A stretch of DNA of 64,000 nucleotides from Flavihumibacter sp. UBA7668 (GTDB taxonomy: Bacteria; Bacteroidota; Bacteroidia; Chitinophagales; Chitinophagaceae), in NCBI RefSeq assembly GCF_002483205.1, contig NZ_DLHM01000005.1, forward strand, positions 199,951-263,950, written 5' to 3'. The position numbers were made by a program, and so were the translations under genes. Below, in pieces: positions 8,327 to 16,601 of the stretch (positions are counted from its first letter, which is position 1; the number at the start of each line of letters is the position of its first letter). Under the pieces are notes generated by a model that was not told the DNA's origin, did no database searches, and saw only the letters and a list, made by a program, of their open reading frames with translations.

Positions 8327-8334
8327 TACTTTTG
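8327..8334 (+). promoter_or_regulatory. -7 element TACTTTTG, two bases before ATG
   Basis: A perfect TAnnTTTG element ends at 8334 and the ATG of the next gene starts at 8337, so transcription would begin at or just inside the start codon. A TTTG lies 17 bases upstream (8306-8309). Confidence 0.5.
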
Positions 8335-8336
8335 TT

Positions 8337-8978
8337 ATGATGAACCTACCAATAAAAGTGGCCATTCTTGCAAATGACCGGCAGGATTTGTTTCCGCCTC
8401 ACTGCGAGGAGCCGGTGGTAATGCTTTGGGCAGACTCATTGGATAAATTCCTTGATCAGACAGCCGATCTTTTTATAGATCTGGATTTTGATGGCTCGGA
8501 AATTCGAAAGAAACAGTTGAAAACACTGCAGCCTTCCATTATTATGGTAAATTCGGTTAGCTGGACATGCAAGGACCTGCCAACCGGATTTGTTCGTCTT
8601 AATGCATGGCCTGGTTTTACCCATCCCGAAATCCTGGAACTGGCTTTTGAAATGGATGAACTCCCAGAGCCAATCAATCTTTTTGCAGCAGCATGTGGAA
8701 AAACCTGCCTTAAAGTTCCTGATACCATCGGAATGATTCGTCCTCGTATGCTTGCCATGATCCTCAATGAAGCGTGGATGGCACTGGAAGAAAAGATCAG
8801 TTCCCGAAAAGATATTGATACTGCCATGAAAATGGGTACCAATTATCCGTTGGGTCCTTTTGAGTGGACAGACCTTATAGGCAAAAAGCAGGTTCTTACA
8901 CTCCTGCAGCAACTGGAAAAACAAAATCCTTCTTATAAACCATCCAGTCTGCTGGAACGCTACATCAATGAACCATGA
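8337..8978 (+). CDS. 3-hydroxyacyl-CoA dehydrogenase family protein, C-domain
   Basis: The 213-residue protein contains the helical C-terminal domain of 3-hydroxyacyl-CoA dehydrogenases ('KVPDTIGMIRPRMLAMILNEAWMALEEKISSRKDIDTAMKMGTNYPLGPFEWTDLIG', about 110-190). In front is a shortened, weakly conserved nucleotide-binding half: there is no clear GxGxxG, and 'VAILANDRQDLF' replaces it. It may therefore lack NAD-dependent dehydrogenase activity. Family enzymes oxidise 3-hydroxyacyl-CoA in beta-oxidation. It overlaps tsaB by 4 bases (ATGA), indicating co-translation. The ATG at 8337 was chosen over an upstream codon because a -7 element sits right before it. Confidence 0.8.
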   Translation: MMNLPIKVAILANDRQDLFPPHCEEPVVMLWADSLDKFLDQTADLFIDLDFDGSEIRKKQLKTLQPSIIMVNSVSWTCKDLPTGFVRLNAWPGFTHPEILELAFEMDELPEPINLFAAACGKTCLKVPDTIGMIRPRMLAMILNEAWMALEEKISSRKDIDTAMKMGTNYPLGPFEWTDLIGKKQVLTLLQQLEKQNPSYKPSSLLERYINEP

Positions 8979-9652
8979 GTTGTTTATTAACTATTGATAC
9001 ATCCCTGGAAATTGCTTCCGTTTCTGTTATCCGGGATGGCGAATTACTGGGTGTTGAAACCAATACCTCCCAGAAGGATCATGCAGCCTGGTTGCAGCCA
9101 GCCATACAATCCATGTTCAATAAATCGGAAATTTTGCTATCAGAGCTGGATGCCATTGGGGTTGTTGCTGGCCCGGGTTCCTATACCGGATTAAGAGTCG
9201 GAATGGCCAGTGCAAAAGGTTTCTGTTATGCTTTGAAAAAGCCGTTGATCACCCTCAATGGGTTATATGTTATGGCTTCCGCTTTTCGGAGTCAGTATTT
9301 TGAAAATGGTTTTATCTGTCCAATGGTGGATGCGCGCCGAATGGAAGTATTTACGGCTTTATATGGGGCAGATCTTAATCAGGTACTTGATCCTCAGGCC
9401 ATGATATTAGAAGAAGCATCTTTTGATTATTGGCTGGCAGATCAAGCTGTTTACTTCATCGGAAATGGAGCCGCGAAATATAAAGTCCTGTTAAAATCGC
9501 CAAATGCCATCTTTCCTGAATGGCGAATTTCTCCGGCTGATATTGCACGAATTACGCAGGAAATCTACAATAGAGATGGATTTGCTGACCTTGCTTACGC
9601 GGAACCAATGTATATAAAAGCTTTTTATCACCCCGCAAAAGCAAATTCTTGA
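8975..9652 (+). CDS. tsaB: tRNA threonylcarbamoyladenosine biosynthesis protein TsaB
   Basis: The 225-residue protein has the TsaB (YeaZ) signature 'LLTIDTSLEIASVSVIRDGEL' at the N-terminus and 'DAIGVVAGPGSYTGLRVGMASAKGFCYAL' at about residues 60-88. The latter is the hallmark of the ASKHA-fold partner of TsaD. TsaB scaffolds TsaD/TsaE in making t6A37 of ANN-decoding tRNAs in the cytoplasm. The start codon overlaps the stop of the preceding gene. The next gene (ArsR-type) has its own -7 element that begins just after this stop, so the operon probably ends here. Length and motifs are complete. Confidence 0.95.
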   Translation: MSCLLTIDTSLEIASVSVIRDGELLGVETNTSQKDHAAWLQPAIQSMFNKSEILLSELDAIGVVAGPGSYTGLRVGMASAKGFCYALKKPLITLNGLYVMASAFRSQYFENGFICPMVDARRMEVFTALYGADLNQVLDPQAMILEEASFDYWLADQAVYFIGNGAAKYKVLLKSPNAIFPEWRISPADIARITQEIYNRDGFADLAYAEPMYIKAFYHPAKANS

Positions 9653-9674
9653 TGTATTTTAAATAATTGCTATG

Positions 9675-9682
9675 TAAATTTG
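9675..9682 (+). promoter_or_regulatory. -7 element TAAATTTG of the ArsR-type gene
   Basis: A perfect TAnnTTTG match lies 48 bases before the ATG at 9731. A TTG 23 bases further upstream (9649-9651) overlaps the tsaB stop and is a loose -33 candidate. Confidence 0.5.
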
Positions 9683-9730
9683 TCCTTAAGGTTAAGGCTA
9701 TTCATAGAAATTTTAAATCCCATCTGAGAC

Positions 9731-10072
9731 ATGAACACAGTAGCAGGAAATTATCTATTGGTTAACGAGGTAGAAGGCGCTGAAATGAAAGTTGATTTCT
9801 TACATGTAAAAAAAGCGGCACTTACACTCAGAGCAATGAATCACAAGTTGCGTCAGCAAATCATGAAGTTGCTGGAAGAAAATGACAAACTTACCGTAAC
9901 TGAAATTTATGTTCGTTTGCGGTTGGAACAGTCAGTTGCTTCCCAACATCTTGCCATTTTACGCAGAGCAGGCATTGTGAAAACTGAGCGTGATGGTAAA
10001 TTCATCTATTATCGGTTGAATGAACCAAGAATTATTGAGATCAGCCGTTGCGTAGAAGACATTATCAGCTAA
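9731..10072 (+). CDS. ArsR-type winged-helix transcriptional regulator
   Basis: The 113-residue protein has an ArsR/SmtB-like winged helix covering about residues 28-100. The recognition helix region is 'LTVTEIYVRLRLEQSVASQHLAILRRAGIVKTERDGKFIYYRL'. No cysteine-based metal site of the classic ArsR/SmtB type (such as ELCVCDL) is seen, so metal sensing is doubtful. It may be a redox or global regulator of the kind often kept as a single gene in Bacteroidota. A perfect -7 element lies 48 bases upstream and a strong terminator follows at 10093-10130, so it forms a monocistronic unit. A later in-frame ATG (residue 19) is an alternative start. Confidence 0.88.
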   Translation: MNTVAGNYLLVNEVEGAEMKVDFLHVKKAALTLRAMNHKLRQQIMKLLEENDKLTVTEIYVRLRLEQSVASQHLAILRRAGIVKTERDGKFIYYRLNEPRIIEISRCVEDIIS

Positions 10073-10092
10073 TCCCTTTCCAAATTTGTGTG

Positions 10093-10130
10093 AGAGGCGG
10101 GTAACTTTTAACGGTTCCCGCCTCTTTTTT
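10093..10130 (+). terminator. Intrinsic terminator after the ArsR-type gene
   Basis: AGAGGCGGG (10093-10101) pairs with CCCGCCTCT (10117-10125) and is followed by a T-run reaching 10130. The T-run continues into the -7 element of the next gene. Confidence 0.88.
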
Positions 10131-10138
10131 TATTTTTG
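10131..10138 (+). promoter_or_regulatory. -7 element TATTTTTG, four bases before ATG
   Basis: A perfect TAnnTTTG follows the terminator T-run directly, and the rhodanese ATG comes 4 bases later at 10143. This implies a leaderless or near-leaderless transcript. Confidence 0.5.
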
Positions 10139-10142
10139 CAGC

Positions 10143-10796
10143 ATGAGTAGTACAATGATTACACCCGATGTGTTTCGGGATTTAATGGAAAAACAGTCCA
10201 CACTTATATTGGACCTTCGCCCTACCTCAGATTTTATAACCGGATTTGTTCCGGGTAGTATTAGTGCCGGTACTTCTGGTAAATATGATAAATGGATAAT
10301 TGAAGCAATTGGTGGCGAACCAGTTGTACTTATTTCTGAGCCCGGAAAGGAAGAAATAGCGGCTGACCGGTTTTCTAAGTTGGTTCATTCTGAATCTCTA
10401 TTGGTTTTAGCTGGCGGATACGAATCCTGGGTGAAATTTGCCAGGCAGGCAGATATGATCATCGAAGTAGAAGCCGATGAATTGGCACTTGATCTTCCGC
10501 ATGATCCCTATCTCCAATTGATTGACCTGAGAGGTGAAGTGGAATTTGAAAATGCACATGTCACTAAAGCTCAGCATATTCCATTAGCTGAACTGGTGGA
10601 TCTTGCCACAATAGCAAATTTTGATGAAGACCAGCAATTTTACCTGTATTGTGGCGGGGGACAACGCAGTGTACTGGCAGCCAGTCTGATCAAACGACAG
10701 GGTGTTCATAATCTTCGGGTAGTGGCAGGTGGTTTTGATGCTATCCAACAAGAACCTTCCATTCCACTTACACAGAAACAAGACCATTCCGGATAG
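10143..10796 (+). CDS. Tandem rhodanese-domain protein
   Basis: The 217-residue protein holds two rhodanese-like domains. The second (about 110-205) has an intact active-site loop starting at Cys170 ('LYCGGGQRS') and the 'VVAGGFDAI' end motif. The first (about 5-105) keeps the fold pattern ('LILDLRPTSDFITGFVPGSI', 'LAGGYESW') but has 'ISEPGKEE' where the Cys loop should be, so it is likely inactive. Such a tandem pair commonly forms the C-terminal half of MBL-fold persulfide dioxygenases in Bacteroidota; here it stands alone. It probably transfers sulfane sulfur. The start at 10143 follows the -7 element; the upstream extension covers the terminator. Its 3' end overlaps the convergent LuxR gene by 29 bases. 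Confidence 0.88.
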   Translation: MSSTMITPDVFRDLMEKQSTLILDLRPTSDFITGFVPGSISAGTSGKYDKWIIEAIGGEPVVLISEPGKEEIAADRFSKLVHSESLLVLAGGYESWVKFARQADMIIEVEADELALDLPHDPYLQLIDLRGEVEFENAHVTKAQHIPLAELVDLATIANFDEDQQFYLYCGGGQRSVLAASLIKRQGVHNLRVVAGGFDAIQQEPSIPLTQKQDHSG

Positions 10797-11433
10797 CAAA
10801 AGTTACCAGGCCAACCCTGGTTTTGAGACGTAACTTATCAAATAAAGTGTCCCTGTACCCGTCAATGGTACGGGGACTCAAATACATTTTACTGGCAATC
10901 TCCTTATAAGTTAATTCTGTGCAGGCGTATTGGAGAAATTCAATTTCCCGATCATTTAAAATGGTCAACGGATTTCTGTGCTCCGCCATATCACTGTCCT
11001 CATACTGACTGATGGTATGAATCAACCTTCCAGTTACCAGTTCAGAATAATAATAACCTTTCTGAATTAGGGCTTCCATCGCGGCATTCAGGTCACTTGG
11101 CTCACAGTATTTCATAATATAGCCCCTCACACCGGCCTTGAACATTCGGATGATGGCATTTTCCGTATCATACATGGATAGTGCCAGCGTACGGATATCA
11201 GGATAGTGCCGTTTTAACCAACTGGTGGTGGAATAACCATCCATTTCAGGCATATTTACATCCATTAATACCAGATCCGGAAGGTTTAATGGATTCAACA
11301 TTTCAGTCAGTTCTTTTCCATTTGAGGCCTCAAATAAAACCTCGAACCGATCAAAGCTTTGAACGGTGGCTGCAAGGCCATTGCGGAGTAATACATGATC
11401 ATCCACCAGGACCACCTTGAATTTTTGATTCAT
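10768..11433 (-). CDS. LuxR/NarL-family response regulator
   Basis: The 221-residue protein has a receiver domain (residues 5-125) with acidic pocket D11/D12 and phosphoacceptor D58 ('LVLMDVNMPEMDG'). A LuxR-type helix-turn-helix follows (about 150-215, 'LNDREIEFLQYACTELTYKEIASKMYLSPRTIDGYRDTLFDKL'). It is a DNA-binding regulator acting downstream of a histidine kinase, but no kinase gene is adjacent, so it is an orphan here. The convergent 3' overlap with the rhodanese gene is 29 bases. Confidence 0.93.
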   Translation of the reverse strand: MNQKFKVVLVDDHVLLRNGLAATVQSFDRFEVLFEASNGKELTEMLNPLNLPDLVLMDVNMPEMDGYSTTSWLKRHYPDIRTLALSMYDTENAIIRMFKAGVRGYIMKYCEPSDLNAAMEALIQKGYYYSELVTGRLIHTISQYEDSDMAEHRNPLTILNDREIEFLQYACTELTYKEIASKMYLSPRTIDGYRDTLFDKLRLKTRVGLVTFAIRNGLVSV

Positions 11434-11487
11434 TCAGTTGTTTTTTGTGATGAAGCAAACAGGCACAGATCAGGCGGTTTTTTTGGG

Positions 11488-12420
11488 TTATTGAACCAGT
11501 GACCGATAGGGGGCAACTTCCTGGGCCGGAGCCGGACTTTGATCAATCCAACGGTCGGAATATTCGGGCTTCCATGGTTTCTTCCATCGTCGGTGACTCC
11601 ATAACCACATATCGGGATGCCGAAGGATCGTTTCTTCCAGGAAATCGCGGTATCGACGGGTCAATTCCCCTTCCGGAAGAGAAGCCGGATTTTCTGTCGC
11701 AATCTGAACATGCAGATAATAATGACCCCGTTTTTCTTTGGTAATATGTACAAATGCAACCGGAATATTTCCTGCCCTGGCCCCTTTTTCAGGTCCGGGT
11801 ATAAAGGCGGAAGGATGGCCAAAAAAATTCAACCAGTAGGCCTGATACACTTTGGATGGAACCTGATCGGCCACAAGTCCCAGTAAATATTTGGTATCTC
11901 TGTAAGGTAAAATGCTTCGTTTCATATCTGTGGCAGGAAGCAGGATGGTGCCGGTTTTACTTCTAAGCTTTCGAAAAACTTTGTCCATGGCTTTGTTCTT
12001 CAACGGCATATAAACGCCCAGAAGGGGATGTTTGCAATAATATCCATAAGCAAGGTTTCCAAGTTCCCAGTTAAAATTATGACCCATATGAACCTGGCAT
12101 CGTAAATCCCGATCAAAGAGCTCATTGAATTTTTCGAAATCACCCTGCATCCGGCTGGTGATGAAGTTTTTACCAGCGGAAAACAGTTTAATTGTTTCGA
12201 TAAATGTATCTATGAAATTAGTTTGAAACCTGCGCCTGATACGAGTTCGTTCCTGCTCTGTTTTGTCGGGAAATGCCAGTCGAAGGTTGTTGTTGACAAC
12301 GGCTCTCCGGTAACCGGCTAATTCGAAAATAAGCCAGCCCAACAAATCACCAATGGCATATAAAACCCTAATTGGTGCAAGTGAAACCAGGTATAAAAAA
12401 CCATAAACAAAATAATACAT
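11488..12420 (-). CDS. LpxL/HtrB-family lysophospholipid or lipid A acyltransferase
   Basis: The 310-residue protein has an N-terminal membrane segment (about 4-32) and the LPLAT catalytic motif HNFNWE (H114...E119, the HX4E form). The later conserved block is 'YLLGLVADQVPSKVYQAYWLNFFGHPSAFIPGPEKGAR'. Homologues add the secondary acyl chain to lipid A at the inner membrane. Bacteroidota usually make penta-acylated lipid A with a single LpxL-type enzyme, so this could be that enzyme or a paralogue for ornithine/amino lipids. On the minus strand a perfect TACATTTG element lies 18 bases before the ATG. nadB lies upstream with a gap of 86 bases. Confidence 0.9.
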   Translation of the reverse strand: MYYFVYGFLYLVSLAPIRVLYAIGDLLGWLIFELAGYRRAVVNNNLRLAFPDKTEQERTRIRRRFQTNFIDTFIETIKLFSAGKNFITSRMQGDFEKFNELFDRDLRCQVHMGHNFNWELGNLAYGYYCKHPLLGVYMPLKNKAMDKVFRKLRSKTGTILLPATDMKRSILPYRDTKYLLGLVADQVPSKVYQAYWLNFFGHPSAFIPGPEKGARAGNIPVAFVHITKEKRGHYYLHVQIATENPASLPEGELTRRYRDFLEETILRHPDMWLWSHRRWKKPWKPEYSDRWIDQSPAPAQEVAPYRSLVQ

Positions 12421-12506
12421 GTTGGCCAGCTATTTTTACAAATGTAATGGCCTGTTTGGCCTTGTCCAAGTTTGCGAGGGGGAGAAAAACACGGTATTTT
12501 GATCGG

Positions 12507-14108
12507 TTAGAGGGTGATATTCTGTAAAATCGGGCTTTTTTCAGGGTAGTCCGTGTTGAAATGCAATCCACGGCTTTCTTTTCTGAACTGCGCACCTTTA
12601 ACGATAAGATAAGCCACCGTTATCATATTCCTCAGTTCACCTAATTGTGGAGAAAGAGTTGTACTGACGTATAATTTTTCTGTTTCTTCCCAAAGCAGGT
12701 CCAGTCTGCGCATCGCTCTTTCCAAACGCACATTGGTTCTTACAATGCCCACATAATCACTCATCAGCAATTGTAATTCTTTCAAACTCTGGGTAATAAG
12801 GATCATTTCTTTTGGATCGGTTGTTCCTGCCGTACTCCAGTCGGGTATCCGGCCGGGATCAATTGGGTTAATCGGGTTTTTTGACGCTGCTTCAAAGGCC
12901 CGGTGTCCAAATACCATGGCTTCCAGCAGAGAGTTGCTTGCCAAACGATTTGCACCATGTAATCCTGTTGACGCACATTCACCTGCCGCAAATAAATTCT
13001 GAATGGATGTTTGCCCCCATTCATCTGTTTTGATTCCTCCGCAACTGTAGTGTGCAGCAGGCGCAACAGGAATCTGATGTTGGGTGATGTCAATCCCTAT
13101 AGACAAACATTTTTCGTAAATATTCGGAAAATGATGAATGAATTTTTCTTTATCAAAATGACGGCAATCGAGATACACATGTTCCGTACCGGTAATTTTC
13201 ATTTCAGAGTCAATAGCGCGGGCAACAATGTCTCTGGGTGCAAGATCCTTGCGTTCATCATATCTTGCCATAAAGGCTTCACCATATTTATTCCGAAGAA
13301 TTCCTCCGTCTCCACGTACCGCCTCAGTAATCAGGAACGCCTGTCCGCCTATACCCGGCTCATACAGGGCGGTTGGATGAAACTGAATGAATTCCATGTT
13401 TTCAATGCGGCCCTTTGCCCGATATACCATCCCCACTCCATCGCCGGTTGCAATAGACGGGTTGGTGGTGGATCGGTAAACCTGTCCATTGCCACCGGTT
13501 GCAAGCAGAGTGGTACCCGCCAGAATTTTCTCAATTCGGTTATTGGTGGTATTAAGTGCATATACGCCAAAACACTGGATATCCGGAGTGCTTTTTGTTA
13601 CCAGATAACCCAGGTGGTGTTGCGTTATAAGTTCAATTACAAACCAGTGTTTGTGAAATTCAATATTTGAAAATTGTTGCACTTTTTCGATAAGTGCTCT
13701 TTCCATTTCCTTTCCTGTAACATCTTTGTGGTGTAAAATGCGGTATTCACTGTGGCCGCCTTCCATTCCCAATGAATAATCTCCGTCTGCATCCTTATCA
13801 AAATTGGCACCCCAGTTTATCAGTTCGCGAATCCGTTCAACCCCTTCCTTCACCACAATCTCCACTACTTTTTCATTACATAAGCCATCACCTGCAACCA
13901 GGGTATCATTGATATGCTTTTCAAAGCTGTCATTCTCAAAATCGGTTACTCCCGCTATGCCACCCTGTGCATATTTGGTATTGGTTTCATCGGCTGCAGC
14001 TTTGGTTACAACAGTTATTTTTTTATCCGGAAAACGTTCGGCCATTTTCAGGGCATAGGTTAATCCGGCTATACCGGAGCCAATTACCAGGAAATCAGTT
14101 TGTATCAT
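12507..14108 (-). CDS. nadB: L-aspartate oxidase
   Basis: The 533-residue flavoprotein shows the FAD-binding 'DFLVIGSGIAGLTYALKMAE' at the N-terminus and the succinate dehydrogenase/fumarate reductase-like blocks 'NTKYAQGGIAG', 'FIQFHPTALYEPG', 'ITEAVRGDGGIL' and 'HYSCGGIKTDEWGQTSIQNLFAAGECASTGLHGANRLASNSLLEA'. NadB oxidises L-aspartate to iminoaspartate, the first step of NAD synthesis, then used by NadA. Neither nadA nor nadC is visible nearby. Its start overlaps the stop of the YhhN gene by 4 bases, placing it in the minus-strand run 16562 to 12507. Size and motifs are complete. Confidence 0.96.
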   Translation of the reverse strand: MIQTDFLVIGSGIAGLTYALKMAERFPDKKITVVTKAAADETNTKYAQGGIAGVTDFENDSFEKHINDTLVAGDGLCNEKVVEIVVKEGVERIRELINWGANFDKDADGDYSLGMEGGHSEYRILHHKDVTGKEMERALIEKVQQFSNIEFHKHWFVIELITQHHLGYLVTKSTPDIQCFGVYALNTTNNRIEKILAGTTLLATGGNGQVYRSTTNPSIATGDGVGMVYRAKGRIENMEFIQFHPTALYEPGIGGQAFLITEAVRGDGGILRNKYGEAFMARYDERKDLAPRDIVARAIDSEMKITGTEHVYLDCRHFDKEKFIHHFPNIYEKCLSIGIDITQHQIPVAPAAHYSCGGIKTDEWGQTSIQNLFAAGECASTGLHGANRLASNSLLEAMVFGHRAFEAASKNPINPIDPGRIPDWSTAGTTDPKEMILITQSLKELQLLMSDYVGIVRTNVRLERAMRRLDLLWEETEKLYVSTTLSPQLGELRNMITVAYLIVKGAQFRKESRGLHFNTDYPEKSPILQNITL

Positions 14109-14785
14109 GCGATGCGGAAAATTGAATGAATAATGAATAATTGTGCCAGTCCATAAGTTAGCATAATACCAACACCGGCTAATTGAAATGGTTGTATGAA
14201 TTGATTGATGGCAAGCAGGCTGTCGGAAACAACAAATAATGCAGCACCAGTTATTAGCAGGTTACTGAAATAATTGCGCGGAACTGCAGTACTATGAAAA
14301 GCCAGCAGGAACATGGTTCCGATGGCCAGTGCATAAATCAGGACAGGAATCTTCAGCTCAACCGGCAGGTATTGGAATACCCAGCCATATAGCAGGAGAA
14401 TATAGATTCCGATTCCAATAAGCAGCGGGATATTCCATTGACCACCCGGATTTTTTTGCTTTTTTATACGAATAAAAATCAGGCTGTAAACAAGTTGTGC
14501 AAGTAGAAAAGAACCTAATCCGGCCATGAAATAACCTGGTTCAGATTGCATTAGGAAGACATCTCCCAGCCAGGAAAAAATCAGAGAAATTATGACCAGG
14601 TTACGATTCGGGAACTCCCTGTTGGTGACAGAAATAAAAAAAACCAGCAACCATGTCATCAATAAGGGCTTGGTTATAAATCGAACCAACTCCCAATCAG
14701 ACAGTATGGCCAGCAAATGCACTGCCAGTAAAAGCAGGTAGCCCATCAGCCAGCCATTTTTTTTTGCCCGATTGTTTTGATTCAT
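14105..14785 (-). CDS. YhhN/TMEM86 family membrane protein
   Basis: The 226-residue protein is almost entirely hydrophobic, with about eight predicted membrane helices. It carries YhhN-like features: 'FITKPLLMTWLLVFF', 'SLIFSWLGDVFLMQSEPGYFMAGLGSFLLAQLVYSLIF' and 'SDSLLAINQF'. The eukaryotic relative TMEM86B is a lysoplasmalogenase that cleaves vinyl-ether lysolipids; activity in bacteria is less certain. It overlaps nadB by 4 bases and the upstream lipoprotein gene by 1 base, so the three are translationally linked. Confidence 0.85.
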   Translation of the reverse strand: MNQNNRAKKNGWLMGYLLLLAVHLLAILSDWELVRFITKPLLMTWLLVFFISVTNREFPNRNLVIISLIFSWLGDVFLMQSEPGYFMAGLGSFLLAQLVYSLIFIRIKKQKNPGGQWNIPLLIGIGIYILLLYGWVFQYLPVELKIPVLIYALAIGTMFLLAFHSTAVPRNYFSNLLITGAALFVVSDSLLAINQFIQPFQLAGVGIMLTYGLAQLFIIHSIFRIA

Positions 14786-15573
14786 TAATAACGAATGATT
14801 ATTTCCATTGATTTGGGTGAATCAAGTGCAGCAATCATATCCCCCTTAAGAGTTACTGTTTTTTTGTCGGCAGAAATTACTGCATTGGAATTGCTTACTG
14901 ATTTTACTTTTCTTGGAAGCTTTACGGTAAGATTCATATTCATATCACCCATCATGCCAAGCATACCTTTGGATTCCTGCAATTTCGGATCATTGCTCAG
15001 GCTGTCGAAACGGGCTTGGTTCAGGATGCGGCTATATTCACCATTGCTGAACTTAATATCGTACATGGAACTGATTTTTTCAATGCCAGTTCCGCTTCCT
15101 CCACCTGGAATTATGCCGGGCTGATCGGGTCCGGGTTGTTGTGCGCCACCCAGGTTTTTCAGGGAATTACCCATCATACCCATTTCATTCATGGCCTTAT
15201 ATAATTTGTTGGCATCGGCTAAACTATTGAAAGGATAATCCATCTTCATTTTGAACAGATTTTCTTTCATGTTCATCTGGATCTGCATCTTTCCGTTTCT
15301 TAAGAGAGCTTTGTTTTCAGCACTTAATTCCTGTACGGTATCAACAATATCTTTCATTAAGATGGTGGTATCCATTGCTTTTTCCAATCCGTCTTTCTGA
15401 AGATCTTCAGGTGAGGCAAAACCTTTCAACATCTCAAACAATTGCCCCATATCTGTGCGTACCGCCATCTTTCCGGATCCGTCTTCTTTTATTTCAACTT
15501 CTTCTTCTATTTGAATACATGCGGTAAAAAAAACAGCAATCAGGCAGGATAAGAGGAGTTTATACTTTTTCAT
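14785..15573 (-). CDS. Lipoprotein of unknown function
   Basis: The 262-residue protein has a lipoprotein signal peptide with Cys19 in 'VFFTACIQ'. After it comes 'EEEVEIKEDGSGKMAVRTDMGQL', a pattern found in a conserved but uncharacterised Bacteroidota lipoprotein group. The middle is Met/Lys-rich with a Gly/Pro segment (about 145-165, 'QQPGPDQPGIIPGGGSGTG'), and the C-terminal part is beta-strand rich. No catalytic motif is recognised. It lies between an aldose epimerase gene (26-base gap) and YhhN (1-base overlap), so it belongs to that operon. Confidence 0.75.
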   Translation of the reverse strand: MKKYKLLLSCLIAVFFTACIQIEEEVEIKEDGSGKMAVRTDMGQLFEMLKGFASPEDLQKDGLEKAMDTTILMKDIVDTVQELSAENKALLRNGKMQIQMNMKENLFKMKMDYPFNSLADANKLYKAMNEMGMMGNSLKNLGGAQQPGPDQPGIIPGGGSGTGIEKISSMYDIKFSNGEYSRILNQARFDSLSNDPKLQESKGMLGMMGDMNMNLTVKLPRKVKSVSNSNAVISADKKTVTLKGDMIAALDSPKSMEIIIRY

Positions 15574-15599
15574 TTATGTGGTTTAAATAGTGGAACAAG

Positions 15600-16562
15600 T
15601 TAATTCGTTTCTTTGGTTTGTACGCTATAATGTACAGTCATCGTTTTACTTTCTCCCGGACCAAGTTTCAACAATCCGATTCCGTTATTGAAACAGTTCG
15701 GTGCCGAACTCAGGTTCTCAATGGCAATGCTTTTACGGTCGGGTGGCGTATATAATTGCAGATAGGGATACCCTTCATCTGTTATAAATCGAATGGAAAT
15801 GCCGGATGCCGGATCTGACAATTCACATACCGGCTGACCTGCTGCGGGGTCAATTAAAAAACAATTATCCAGTATGGTGTTGCCAAATGGCTTGCTTGCA
15901 TTAAATACCTGATACGGCAGAATTTTTCCTGTCGGGATCAGCTGCTCATTAAATTCCAGCATGCCTTTGGCAGGGAACCGTAACCAGCAATTATTGATGG
16001 TATCGCTTAGTTGAAAATAAGGATGCCATCCATCTGCAATAGGAATGGTTTTGGTATCCAGATTGATAAGTGTGGTTTGTATTTGCAGTGTGTTTCCGTG
16101 TAATAAAGTATAGAGCACCTGGCAGGTGTAATGGAAAGGATAACCCGGATCTTCTGCCTTAAACTCATATTCAAACAAGGCAGATGAAAAAAAATCTGTT
16201 GTCTTTTGCTCCTTGATCTGAAAGGATTTGTTGAACAATAACCCGTGTATGGCAGAACCATCCGGAAACCGGTTGGCAAACTGATACTGCTCTCCTTCCC
16301 ATTGGTAACTGCCCTTTTCAATGCGGCAGGGGAAAGGGGAAAGTTTACTGCTTTTATAACTTAAGGCCAGTTCCTGATCGAGTTCTGCCTTATTCGAATA
16401 GTTATTGATGATATTAACCGGACCGTTGGTGGAATTCACCGAAAATGCGTGCAACATGGCCCCATATTCAGGGGCTATGGATACGGTACAGGATAATTCA
16501 TCGTCGTGCAGATGGATCAGTTGGATGCCTTTTTGGTTGGAATGGGTAATACGAAATCTCAT
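15600..16562 (-). CDS. Aldose 1-epimerase family protein
   Basis: The 320-residue protein matches the mutarotase (galactose-binding beta-sandwich) fold. It has 'NRFPDGSAIHGLLFNKSF' (first His region), 'DGWHPYFQL' (catalytic His region) and a late acidic stretch ('NCFLIDPAAGQPVCELSDPASGISIRFITDEGYPYLQLYTPPDRKSIAIENLSSAPNCFNNG'). The family interconverts alpha and beta anomers of aldohexoses; the sugar cannot be told. A perfect -7 element (TAGTTTTG on the minus strand) ends 4 bases before the ATG. It is the first gene of the minus-strand run leading to nadB. A second, different mutarotase-like gene lies at 39223. Confidence 0.88.
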   Translation of the reverse strand: MRFRITHSNQKGIQLIHLHDDELSCTVSIAPEYGAMLHAFSVNSTNGPVNIINNYSNKAELDQELALSYKSSKLSPFPCRIEKGSYQWEGEQYQFANRFPDGSAIHGLLFNKSFQIKEQKTTDFFSSALFEYEFKAEDPGYPFHYTCQVLYTLLHGNTLQIQTTLINLDTKTIPIADGWHPYFQLSDTINNCWLRFPAKGMLEFNEQLIPTGKILPYQVFNASKPFGNTILDNCFLIDPAAGQPVCELSDPASGISIRFITDEGYPYLQLYTPPDRKSIAIENLSSAPNCFNNGIGLLKLGPGESKTMTVHYSVQTKETN

Positions 16563-16566
16563 GGAG

Positions 16567-16574
16567 CAAAACTA
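16567..16574 (-). promoter_or_regulatory. -7 element TAGTTTTG of the mutarotase gene
   Basis: A perfect match on the minus strand, separated from the ATG at 16562 by 4 bases. It lies back to back with the divergent -7 element at 16577-16584, with only 2 bases between them. Confidence 0.5.
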
Positions 16575-16576
16575 CC

Positions 16577-16584
16577 TAACTTTG
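16577..16584 (+). promoter_or_regulatory. -7 element TAACTTTG of the beta-lactamase-like gene
   Basis: A perfect match 17 bases before the ATG at 16602. Its -33 region would fall inside the divergent mutarotase coding sequence. Confidence 0.5.
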
Positions 16585-16601
16585 CGGCACAATTTTGAAT
16601 T

